Source of the DNA: Barnesiella intestinihominis YIT 11860
GTDB lineage: Bacteria; Bacteroidota; Bacteroidia; Bacteroidales; Barnesiellaceae
Length of the DNA stretch: 64,000 nucleotides
Reading direction: 5' to 3'
NCBI RefSeq assembly: GCF_000296465.1
Contig: NZ_JH815206.1
Location: forward strand, 453,524 to 517,523
Shown here: positions 36,672 through 45,100 of the stretch, one piece after another
Layout: every line of letters begins with the position of its first letter
Position numbering within the stretch: the first letter of the stretch is position 1
Position numbers and translations under genes: made by a program
The notes under the pieces: model-generated
The model's database searches: none
What the model was told of the DNA's origin: nothing
The model's input: the letters and a program-made list of their open reading frames with translations, nothing else

Positions 36672-37763
36672 TTATCTCTTGATAATCTTTCCTTTGAATG
36701 TCGTGCCGTTATCTGCGAAAATTTCCACGATGTATATTCCGTTCGATAAAGAGGAGATGTCGACCGATGCCGTGCCGGGGTTGTTTGCCTCTAATTGTTT
36801 TTGACCGGTCATCGAGTAGATGTTTATTTTTCTGACGGGGGATTCGCTTTGAATGTTTAATGTGTTTTGCACTTGGGTGGGATATATTCGAATCGAATTG
36901 CTTCGGGTAGCATTTTCGATTCCGCTTAGCCCGGGAATCTCGATGTCTACATAAACAGGGTAGTGGTCGGATATCGATCCTAAGTCAATGACAGACCCGT
37001 TTACTTTCAACGTGCGGACAATGTGTGTCTCAACGATTTTAATTCCCGAGTCTTTATAATCTTTGAACAAGATATAATCGATGAGAGCCCCGTTGTCGGT
37101 CCGGCCCGGAATGGTGTTACCTTCTGTATCGCTGACGATAGAAAATTTATCGGCCAGTACGGGGAATGCGATTCCTCCGTTGCTCCATCGGTGAGAATCG
37201 TTTAAATCGCCGGCGAGGAAACAGGGTTTACGGATAAAGTCGGTTTCATTGACCAATGTGCTTGCGCTTTGGGTTCTTTTTGCATCGTTCAGGTCGAGGT
37301 GGGTTCCCATGAATGTGAATTTCTCGAAGTCCACCCGTACTGCGCTACGGGCTTCATCGCCTGCCAACGGGATAATCTTTTTCTTTACTACTTCCAAATC
37401 TTTTTTAAAGAGTAGTCCCGGACCTACTTTACCGCCATTGATGGGGGCTAAGCCTCCGAAGATGTGCTGATAATCGAGTCCGGTAAATTTAGAGATTTGT
37501 TTTAACAGATCTCTCCTTCTACGGTCGCTCATGGCGCTGTCCAGTTCTTGCAGGGCAACCACATCGGGGTCGAGGGCTTCGATAACCGAGGCAAGGCGCT
37601 GAGTGTTGTAATCGTCGATAGAGCCGGGGTCGCTTCCTCCTTTGCAATAATGAGTGTTGTAGGTGAGCAGACGAATGACATTTTCTTTTTTGGGGTATGT
37701 CTGAGCGTTCAAACTGATGTTCAGACAGATAAAAAACGCGAGTAATAGAGTAATTTTTTTCAT
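36672..37763 (-). CDS. Endonuclease/exonuclease/phosphatase family protein, paralogue 2, with T9SS sorting domain
   Basis: 363 residues from the ATG at 37763, where a signal peptide (MKKITLLLAFFICL...) begins; the frame stays open a further 71 codons, but those are not protein-like. The EEP domain closely parallels its neighbour (shared RLLTYNTHYCKGG, VALQELDSA, GNTIPGRTDNGALIDYIL, ISDHYPVY), so the two arose by tandem duplication. Only this copy carries a C-terminal T9SS type A domain (about 290-363, IRIYPTQVQNTLNI...GIYIVEIF), so it should reach the surface or medium while paralogue 1 stays in the periplasm or membrane. Two promoter signatures overlap upstream. Confidence 0.87.
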   Translation of the reverse strand: MKKITLLLAFFICLNISLNAQTYPKKENVIRLLTYNTHYCKGGSDPGSIDDYNTQRLASVIEALDPDVVALQELDSAMSDRRRRDLLKQISKFTGLDYQHIFGGLAPINGGKVGPGLLFKKDLEVVKKKIIPLAGDEARSAVRVDFEKFTFMGTHLDLNDAKRTQSASTLVNETDFIRKPCFLAGDLNDSHRWSNGGIAFPVLADKFSIVSDTEGNTIPGRTDNGALIDYILFKDYKDSGIKIVETHIVRTLKVNGSVIDLGSISDHYPVYVDIEIPGLSGIENATRSNSIRIYPTQVQNTLNIQSESPVRKINIYSMTGQKQLEANNPGTASVDISSLSNGIYIVEIFADNGTTFKGKIIKR

Positions 37764-37823
37764 GATAAATGTTTTTGTTTTGAAAGCCGACGTGTTGTCG
37801 AAAATCTTACGGCTATTTATATA

Positions 37824-37860
37824 CAAGACAAATATATAGTGGAAAAGGGTAGTCTGCAAA
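37824..37860 (-). promoter_or_regulatory. Overlapping ECF-type and sigma-ABfr promoters before the EEP genes
   Basis: On the minus strand CAGACTACCC (37847-37856), 17 bp, then GTCTTG (37824-37829) is the shared PUL motif. TTTG (37857-37860), 20 bp, then TATATTTG (37829-37836) is a full housekeeping match, offset by a few bases. Leader is about 50-60 nt. Confidence 0.6.
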
Positions 37861-37958
37861 TTATTTTTTTTGAGAGGAAGCCGTCGGTCGTATCGGGGAA
37901 TAATCGTTATTGGCGTTCTATGGCTGGGTGAAAGTATTGTGTTTTTGTTGGTGTTGTG

Positions 37959-38430
37959 GTTCAGTAGAAAGTTCATGGGGATAGACTTGAATGTTAATGA
38001 ATGAGAGGGGGTAAAAAGATCGGGGTTTGTGCTTTTGCTTGTATTCTAACCCCCTCGCCCTTCGGGCACTCCCCCTATATTCCTTGCAGGAACACAGGGG
38101 GAGAGGTTGAGATGTATTCCTCTTTCGCCTTTGCTCCGATTTTATACAGAATACCCCGCCATGCTGCGGGATACGGCAGGGGGAGAGGAGGCTTACCCCT
38201 GTCATTACCGCTACCGGTATTATTTAACCCTCCCGTCACTACGTGCCACCTCCTCTATATTTTGCTGGGCAAAACACCCCGTAATGCTACGGGACACGGC
38301 AGGGGAGGAGGAGAATACCCCACAAAGCTCCGAAGGGATAAAACGGTTCAAAGTGATACTTTCAATCCTCTCCCTTTGCTCATCGCAGATGAGATAGGGG
38401 GAGTGCCCGAAGGGCGAGGGGGTTGAAAAT
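37959..38430. repeat. Mosaic of short palindromic repeat modules, copy B
   Basis: Part of the 1.1-kb gene-free stretch between the EEP genes and the T9SS protein gene. It shares at least four modules with 17709-18182 in mixed order and orientation. The first 52 bp (37959-38010) differ from copy A at a single base. Open frames across it are repeat-derived and not credible genes. Confidence 0.8.
38048..38424. repeat. 377-bp block with perfect 31-bp terminal inverted repeats
   Basis: 38048-38078 and 38394-38424 are exact reverse complements over 31 bases (starting AACCCCCTCGCCCTTCGGGC). Each arm has an inner CGCCCTTCGGGC palindrome. The interior is made of further palindromic modules. No transposase is encoded. 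Left-end sequence also occurs at 17964 without the matching right end. Confidence 0.75.
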
Positions 38431-38484
38431 ATCATATAATCTTTGATTGAGGGGGTAGAGGTATAAAAGGAGGATCCCCACTAA

Positions 38485-38676
38485 GAAGCTGTTTTAAATT
38501 TATTGAGAAATAATATTATCATTGCAAGCAGGTGGGTTCCGGTCATGTTGAGCCCCTGTCTCGCATCTTGAATCCTTTGATTTTTGTCAATAGCCCGCTA
38601 TTGGCTGCATATCTCGGACTCCAATCTGCTTCAACATAGGGCTCAATCTGTCTCGGAATAAATTTAAAACAGCTTC
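38485..38676. mobile_element. MITE-like 192-bp insertion with TAA target duplication
   Basis: Ends GAAGCTGTTTTAAATTTATT (38485-38504) and its exact complement (38657-38676) are flanked by TAA on both sides (38482-38484 and 38677-38679). Removing the element and one TAA restores CCCACTAATTATC-AA-CTGAGCC. This is nearly the sequence found intact at about 38771-38792 (CCCGCTAATTATC-GG-CTGAGCC). No transposase gene is present. A 3-bp TNA duplication is known for part of the IS5 family, so that family is a possible source. Confidence 0.7.
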
Positions 38677-38830
38677 TAATTATCAACTGAGCCCCTAATA
38701 TCGCTAACGCAACGAACTATATTAAAAAATTCACAAAACGAGTAAAAATACAGGACAAACACGAACACTCCCCGCTAATTATCGGCTGAGCCGTGTTGTG
38801 TTCGGTTCGGTCTCTTTATGGGAAAAAGAA

Positions 38831-38863
38831 AACCGGCAAGATATGGAAAATATCTTGCCGGTT
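38831..38863 (-). terminator. Terminator after the T9SS protein gene
   Basis: AACCGGCAAGATAT pairs perfectly with its complement around GGAAA. The minus-strand 3' side runs into TTTTCTTTTTCC. Confidence 0.8.
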
Positions 38864-38894
38864 ATTGTTATTGGAAGAAAAAATTGTTTTCTAC

Positions 38895-40193
38895 TTACTT
38901 TTTAATAAACTTGGCTACCTTTTCACCGTTGGCGGTTACTACTTTGATGGTGTAGATACCGGGTGCGAGGTCTGCTATTTCGATAGTTTGAACATTATCT
39001 TTTACGCTTTTTACACAAGCTCCCGTAAGCGAGAAGATGTCTACGCTCTGTACTTCTTCGCCTTTCACCGTGATGTAATCGGCTGCCGGATTCGGTCCTA
39101 CTGCAATGCCGTTGTTTTCTACCTTGTTTATACCAGAGGTGTATTCACTGACTACTTTAACGAATACTGTTTTTAATACCAAAGCCGGGTATTTTTCGTT
39201 TGTCATTTCACAGCGGTATTCTTGATTCAGGTTCGATTCGTCGAAGCAGAACCAACCGTCGGAAGCATCGGGAGGCGTAATTTCTTCTCCATCGATGTTT
39301 TTCCATGTGTAGGTCGTGATATTACCATCTACGTCATATTCGCTGGAAAGGTCGATATCTTCTCCTACGGCGATTTCGTATTCACCGTCGGCATTCATCT
39401 GTCCGATGGGATATCCGCCGGCAGCTTCCCATTGCAATTTGTATCCGCTACCTAATACTTTTCCGGTAGTAGGGTGTACCGGCAATGTAGAGAATGTGTA
39501 GTGATTGTCTTCAATATTGAACAACCAATCGAGGAATTCGGCCGGACGACAATCTGTGAACAAGAGGGAGTTCTCGTCGGAGAATGCGTTTTTGTAACCG
39601 GCCAATTGACGACATTTTCCAGTGGATCCGCTCATATCCAATTGTTTGCAGTTTAAATTACGACGAACGTGCATATAGCAATCCTTGTCTTCGTTCGTCA
39701 TTTGGATTCTTACAGTATCCAATTGGGTATTGGAGATGTGGACAACGGTAGCTTTACAATTGGTTAGTGAGAATTTTCCTTTCAAATTTTTAACGGCAGG
39801 CAGTACCGGATACCATCTATTATCTCCTTCGGAGTTTGTCCAAGATAAAGAACTCGTTTTTCCATTGAACGGAGCGCTGGCATTTGCACATACCCCAAAA
39901 AGAGTTTCAACATATCCATCGGTGTATTTATGCCAAATTTTTCCCTCGGCGTTTTTCCAAGTGTTCATGTCGTCCCAAGAGAATCCTTCACGATTGATGT
40001 CGATACCCATTACTTCGGCATTGCATTTTCCTTCAATGGCAGAGGGCTGTTTGAAGAATGCCGCATACTCTTGGGTTTCTGTTGCGTCGAAATTGAATGT
40101 TTGAGTATCTTCTTGGGCGAAGCCAACCAAAGAAAAACAACATAAGAAAGCAGACATAGCGACTTTCTTACCTAAAAAAGTAAACTTTTCCAT
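38895..40193 (-). CDS. T9SS-exported protein of unknown function in the glycan locus
   Basis: 432 residues with a signal peptide (about 1-26, ending GFAQ). The body (30-340) matches no family I know. It holds a region with regularly spaced hydrophobic residues (LKGKFSLTNCKATVVHISNTQLDTVRI) that may form a short leucine-rich or beta-helical section, and a possible Ig-like part (about 270-350: DIDLSSEYDVDGNITTYTWKNIDG). The C-terminus (about 360-432, VGPNPAADYITVKG...LAPGIYTIKVV) is a T9SS type A sorting domain. It has its own ECF-type motif and a terminator on both sides, so it is an independent member of the presumed regulon. It is probably a surface glycan- or protein-binding factor. Confidence 0.75.
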   Translation of the reverse strand: MEKFTFLGKKVAMSAFLCCFSLVGFAQEDTQTFNFDATETQEYAAFFKQPSAIEGKCNAEVMGIDINREGFSWDDMNTWKNAEGKIWHKYTDGYVETLFGVCANASAPFNGKTSSLSWTNSEGDNRWYPVLPAVKNLKGKFSLTNCKATVVHISNTQLDTVRIQMTNEDKDCYMHVRRNLNCKQLDMSGSTGKCRQLAGYKNAFSDENSLLFTDCRPAEFLDWLFNIEDNHYTFSTLPVHPTTGKVLGSGYKLQWEAAGGYPIGQMNADGEYEIAVGEDIDLSSEYDVDGNITTYTWKNIDGEEITPPDASDGWFCFDESNLNQEYRCEMTNEKYPALVLKTVFVKVVSEYTSGINKVENNGIAVGPNPAADYITVKGEEVQSVDIFSLTGACVKSVKDNVQTIEIADLAPGIYTIKVVTANGEKVAKFIKK

Positions 40194-40242
40194 ACTTAGA
40201 ATTTTTTAGTTAATGATAAATTAATATTTGGGTGTTTATTAT

Positions 40243-40275
40243 AAAGACAGATGCTTTTTGCGAGAGGGTAGTCTG
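40243..40275 (-). promoter_or_regulatory. Putative ECF-sigma promoter of the T9SS protein gene
   Basis: Minus-strand CAGACTACCC (40266-40275), 17-bp spacer, GTCTTT (40243-40248). It is located 50 bases before the ATG. Confidence 0.6.
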
Positions 40276-40321
40276 TCGGTCTATTTTTTTTAATAGATTG
40301 TGAATTTTATATTTGGATAGA

Positions 40322-40360
40322 GAATGCAGGTGCAGAAGTTATGCTTCTGCACCTGTATTC
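40322..40360 (-). terminator. Terminator-like hairpin after susD
   Basis: A 17-bp perfect stem, GAATGCAGGTGCAGAAG with its complement, around TTATG, 12 bp past the susD stop. A U-tract is not pronounced. Confidence 0.65.
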
Positions 40361-40372
40361 CATGTTATACAC

Positions 40373-42178
40373 TTAGAAGTCCAGCCCGTCGTTCCAACCG
40401 GGGTTCTGTGTTAAAGCTCCGTTGGTGAGCGATCTTTCGGTGGTGGGTATCGGGAAGAAATAGTCTCTTTCTTCGTTCCACTGGCGGGGTTCTTTCTCGA
40501 TGTCGTGGCAGATGATGTTGCCTTTGTCTCCATCGGTCAAGACGAACTCTTCGCCCAGCTTGTAGAATTTACGAATGTTCTTCACCGAAGGTTTTTTGCC
40601 TGTGTAGATGCAGATGTCCACTTTTTCTTTGTCACCTGCGATTCCATCGTTCATGTCGAACACGTCGTAGCGGTTGTCTCCCGATCCTTGTGTCAAACCG
40701 GGGAAGTACATGCCGAGGAAAGGCTGCTCGAACATTTTTCCTTCTTTCCATCGGATAATGTCGTAATAACGGTGTCCTTCGAGGCAGAGTTCGATGGTGC
40801 GTTCGCGACGTATTTCGAGGATCACGCCTTTGTTCGGGTCGGTGACATTTCTATAACCGGTCTCGGGTGCGCACAAATAGGGGTCGGGGTTTGCGTTGGC
40901 GGCAAGCATGTCGATGTTGGGCATGCCCACGCGGTCGCGGATTTTCTTGATGGAGATTTCGAGGTCTTCCTGTGTCAAGGTTCCTAACTCGGCTTTCGCT
41001 TCGGCGTAGTTCAAGTAGACTTCGGCGGCGCGGAACAGAATGTAGTCGTTGGAAGATCCCATGTATCCGTCGCCCGATGCATCGGTTACCCATTTGATGA
41101 TTTGGTATCCGGTGGTCGACGAGGAGAAGTTGGGCGATTCCACTTTGTCGCTATTGATACGCATGTAGCCCGGGCCTACGACGGTTTGAGTGAGGCGAGG
41201 GTCGCGGTTCTGCATTTCGTCGTAGTATTGCATGGTCTTATAGCCGGGTTGGTCGGTGAAGCGGGTTCCGTCGGTCATGAGGTAGCTGTTTACGATTTTC
41301 TTGTTCATGCCGGGACGTCCGTAGGTTTGTGCCATGGTGTTGTAATTAGCCTCGTGCTTCACACCTTTTGTGTAGTCGTAGTCACGAGCCAATATAACTT
41401 CTTGTTGTATGGCGTTCATCGAGGCAAAAAGGTCTCGATAGGGTTTGTCTCCCGACGTGTAGATGCTGTAAGGGCTCTCATCGATAAACCGCTTGGAAAT
41501 GGTGGCGCATTCTTCGAGGAATGTCTCGTATCCTGCGATTCCATGGTATTTACGGAATGTTCCTTCGAACAGGCATATTCTCGATTTGAGGGCCATAGCC
41601 GTCCATTTGGTCACGCGGTACAGTTCGGAGTTGTCGTCACAGTAGTTGATCGCATAGTCGATGTCGGACATGATCGAGTCCATGACGAGTTGGCGGGAGT
41701 CGCGAGGCTTTTTCAAGTCGGGGTCGTTCGATTCCAACGGTTTGTTATACCAGGGTACATCGCCGAATCTTTTTACTTTCTCGAAGTAGAAATAGGCTCT
41801 GAAAAAACGTGCGATACCATCGTAGTGCTCCCGAGCTATTTTGTTGTTACAGCGATGGGAGTATTTCAAATAGAGATTGATTTCACGCAGGTAGTCCCAG
41901 TTCCAGCCGCCTCCTTTGGTGGGGACTGTGCGGGTGAGCCCGATCGTCGTTGCGGGTAGAGTAAAGATGTTAACTATGTCTTCGGATTCTCCGTAACCAG
42001 ACGCTGCGCTCGGGAACTGGCTGTAAAAATGGTTCGTGAAAGTCTCCAACTCTTCCTCTGTGTTGAAATAGGTTTCGGGAGAAAGAGAAGAAAGCGGGAA
42101 GCGGTCAAGGTCGTCGGTACAGCCGGTCAACCATAAACCTGCAACAGCCGCAACTATATATTTAATGTTCTTTTTCAT
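40373..42178 (-). CDS. SusD/RagB-like glycan-binding lipoprotein
   Basis: Surface lipoprotein that caps the SusC barrel and delivers oligosaccharide. 601 residues. Lipoprotein signal ends LTGC (Cys20). The helical SusD fold is shown by the early YFNTEEELETFTNHFYSQFPS, the TPR part KSRICLFEGTFRKYH, and the C-terminal RERTIELCLEGHRYYDIIRWKEG followed by FFPIPTTERSLTNGALTQNPGW. It lies 21 bp after susC, so the two are co-transcribed. Confidence 0.96.
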   Translation of the reverse strand: MKKNIKYIVAAVAGLWLTGCTDDLDRFPLSSLSPETYFNTEEELETFTNHFYSQFPSAASGYGESEDIVNIFTLPATTIGLTRTVPTKGGGWNWDYLREINLYLKYSHRCNNKIAREHYDGIARFFRAYFYFEKVKRFGDVPWYNKPLESNDPDLKKPRDSRQLVMDSIMSDIDYAINYCDDNSELYRVTKWTAMALKSRICLFEGTFRKYHGIAGYETFLEECATISKRFIDESPYSIYTSGDKPYRDLFASMNAIQQEVILARDYDYTKGVKHEANYNTMAQTYGRPGMNKKIVNSYLMTDGTRFTDQPGYKTMQYYDEMQNRDPRLTQTVVGPGYMRINSDKVESPNFSSSTTGYQIIKWVTDASGDGYMGSSNDYILFRAAEVYLNYAEAKAELGTLTQEDLEISIKKIRDRVGMPNIDMLAANANPDPYLCAPETGYRNVTDPNKGVILEIRRERTIELCLEGHRYYDIIRWKEGKMFEQPFLGMYFPGLTQGSGDNRYDVFDMNDGIAGDKEKVDICIYTGKKPSVKNIRKFYKLGEEFVLTDGDKGNIICHDIEKEPRQWNEERDYFFPIPTTERSLTNGALTQNPGWNDGLDF

Positions 42179-42199
42179 GAGAATAAGTAATGAAAGTTA

Positions 42200-45100
42200 T
42201 TAGAATGTAATATCAAGACCGAAAGAGAATGTTTTGGCAAACGGATAGACCCGGGCGCTACCATCGGTAGAGAATTGTTCGGGGTCGATGTATTTGCTTT
42301 TGAGAGCCGTCCAAGTGACCAGATTGTCACCGCTGAAATAGACGCGTACGCGGTCGATCCGGGCTTTCCGGGTGAGGTCGACCGGAAGGGTATATCCGAC
42401 AGTGAGGTTTTTCAAACGGCAGTATGCGGTATTTTGCAAATAGCGGTTGTTTACTTTTGCCAAATGGCGGTCTCCCTGAGCTGCATAACCTCTTAATTTA
42501 GGGAAGTAAGCGTCGGGATTGTCCTCGCTCCAAACATCGTCCAAGAAGTGCTCGGGCACGAACGAAGAGTAGGGACGGGCATATCCACCCCAGAAGAGCA
42601 TGGCGTTGCCGTCGGGGTAACGGTGCTGACGACCTACACCTTGAAAGAAGGCCGAAATATCGAACCCGTTCCAGCCGAGGTTGATGCTTCCGCTGTAATT
42701 GTAACGGGGGCGGGAGTTGCCGATGACACGCATGTCACCACGATTGTTTGCCGTTTTTTCACCGTCGTCGATGCGACCGTTTCCATCGAGGTCTACGAAT
42801 TTGGGGTCACCGGCTTTCAGACCTTTGTATTTGCCCGTTGCCGTTTGCAAGATGTTTTTGGCGATGAGCGAGTGGTCTATTTCGGCTTGGTATGCGGCAG
42901 CCTCTTCATCGGTTTTGAACAAGCCGTCGATTTTGTATCCCCAGATTTCGCCGATGGTCATGCCTTCGTAGTATTGAGAAACGTTGAAATCTTTGGTGGG
43001 GTTATCGTATTTCGTGATTTTGGAGATGTTGTCACCCAAAGCGAAAGATACGCCATAAGTGAAAGGTTTGCCGGCTAGGTTGAATTTGTCGTTCCAGCTC
43101 AAAGTCAGTTCATAACCTTTGGTGCGCAAGTCGGCGGCATTTTCTTTCGGTGAAGCGGCTCCGTATACTCCGGGTAGTGTCTTACCGGGGACGAGCATGT
43201 CCTTCGTGTCGCGAATATACAAGTCTCCGGCGAATGTCAACCGGTTGTTGAAAAATCCGAGGTCTAGACCCAAGTTCCCATGAACAACGGTTTCCCAAGT
43301 GAAGTTACCTGCTGTGGGAGCGGAGACGGATGCGTAGGTGAGGAATTCGCCGTTTACCAGATAGTTTTGTTGCAACAAATCCAATGTCTGTATATAGGGG
43401 TAGGGGCTGGATATGGCCTGATTGCCGAGCGACCCGAACGATCCGCGGATTTTGAAATTGGAGAATGTGTTGCGTATGGGTGCGAAGAAAGGTTCTTCAC
43501 TTACACGCCAACCGGCCGAAACCGAGGGGAATACCGCTGCTCTCTTGTCCCTGCGGAAACGCGAAGATGCATCCCAGCGGAGGTTTACTTCTGCCAAGTA
43601 TCTTCCTTTCCAGTCGTATCCTACACGTCCGAAGAAACTTTCGAGTGCCCATTCGTATTGTCCTCCTTCCAAAGAGACACCTTCGGTGTGGTTACCCAAG
43701 TTGAAGTCGTTCAGGTTGTTGGATTGTATATCCATCATTGTGGAGTAAAGATTCTTTTGATAATCTTGCTCGTAGTTGAAACCAACGAGTCCTCTTATGT
43801 GGTGGTGGTTGAATGTGTTGTCGTAGCTTAAATAGGCATCGACCATGTGGTAGTACTCGCTATTATTACGTTGACGCAATTTGTTTTTGAACAGGTCTCC
43901 TGTTACCGGGATAATGACTCCGGGCTCCGTCGAATATTCTGCGGGGGCTGTACGTACGACTTTGTCTTGTGTGTCGTATCGGAAACTGTAATTGGCGTGC
44001 AATGTGAGCCCTTTATAGAGTTTGAATGTAGCGTTTACCGATGTTGTCAAACGCTTGAATTTATCGTCGGTAAAAGTGTTGCCATCGGCGGTCATGATGT
44101 GTACGCCGTCGGTGGGTTGTTGTGCAATGATCGGGGTACTGAACACGTGGGTTCCGTCGGGGTTGTAAGGCATTAAGAAAGGCATGGCATGGAATGTGTA
44201 GTTCGCGATGTTGTTGCCGTTTTCCAAACCGGGCGCTTCGTAGCGGGAGTGATACAAATGGCTGGTGACCGTCAAGTTGAACCAGTCTTTTATGTCGCCG
44301 CTAATACGGGCACGGATATTGGCCGTTTCGAATCGGTCGGTGTTTTGTTTGTATATACCGTCTTCGGTATGGTAGTTGGCGCTAACGAAGTAGTTTAACT
44401 TTTGTGTGCCACCGGTAATGCTCAAATTGTTGTCCCAAGTGGGTCTTGAATTGCTAATGAGGTAGTCGTACCAGTCAAAGTTGGCGTAATGCATGTATTG
44501 GTCTACTCCACCTACGTTTTTGATAACTGTCCACGGGCGTTCGGGATTTTCGGTCTTGTCATACCGGCGAGCTTCCAATTCGGCGAAGTCTTCTTCGGTG
44601 TATTTGGTGTAGCGTGTCCCGTTGTAGGACATCAAGTATTCATCGACCAATCTTGCTGCATCGTAACCTGTGGTAAGGAAATTGGTCTTGACTGTCGAGC
44701 TCGAGAAGCTGAATCGTCCGTTGTAGCTGACTTTGGCCGTGCCGTCTTTTCCTTTTTTCGTGGTTACCAAGATTACACCGAACGAGGCTCTTGCACCGTA
44801 TATGGCTGCCGAGGATGCATCTTTCAACACCGAGATGGACTCGACGTCCCGGGGATTGATATTGTCGAGGTTGCCTTCGACACCGTCGATAAGAACCAAT
44901 GGTTTGGCATCTTGGTTGATCGAGCCGAAACCGCGGATATTGATGTTCGTTCCTTCATTGGGCTTTCCCGATCCATAGGTGATATTGAGGTTGGGCACGG
45001 CTCCTTGCAGGGCACGACCTAGGTTGGAAACGGGGCGGTCTTCGATTTCTTTCGAAGATATGGCATCGACAGCTCCGGTCAGATTGGCTTTTTTCTGAGT

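Noticed and set aside
37764..37976. 71-codon N-terminal extension of the second EEP gene
   Set aside because: Covers two promoter signatures; the signal peptide starts at the internal Met (37763).
38001..38426. Open frame of 141 aa in repeat copy B
   Set aside because: Covers the inverted-repeat block; no start signal or protein-like composition.
38484..38677. Possible transposase fragment within the MITE
   Set aside because: Minus-strand reading EADWSPRYAANSGLLTKIKG is short and matches no transposase I can name; kept as non-coding.
38793..39176. Open frame starting near the terminator at 38.83 kb
   Set aside because: Mostly antisense to the T9SS protein gene and runs through its terminator hairpin.
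41102..41959. Long open frame (285 aa) antisense to susD
   Set aside because: Lies wholly within a well-supported gene on the other strand; composition mirrors it and no family is seen.
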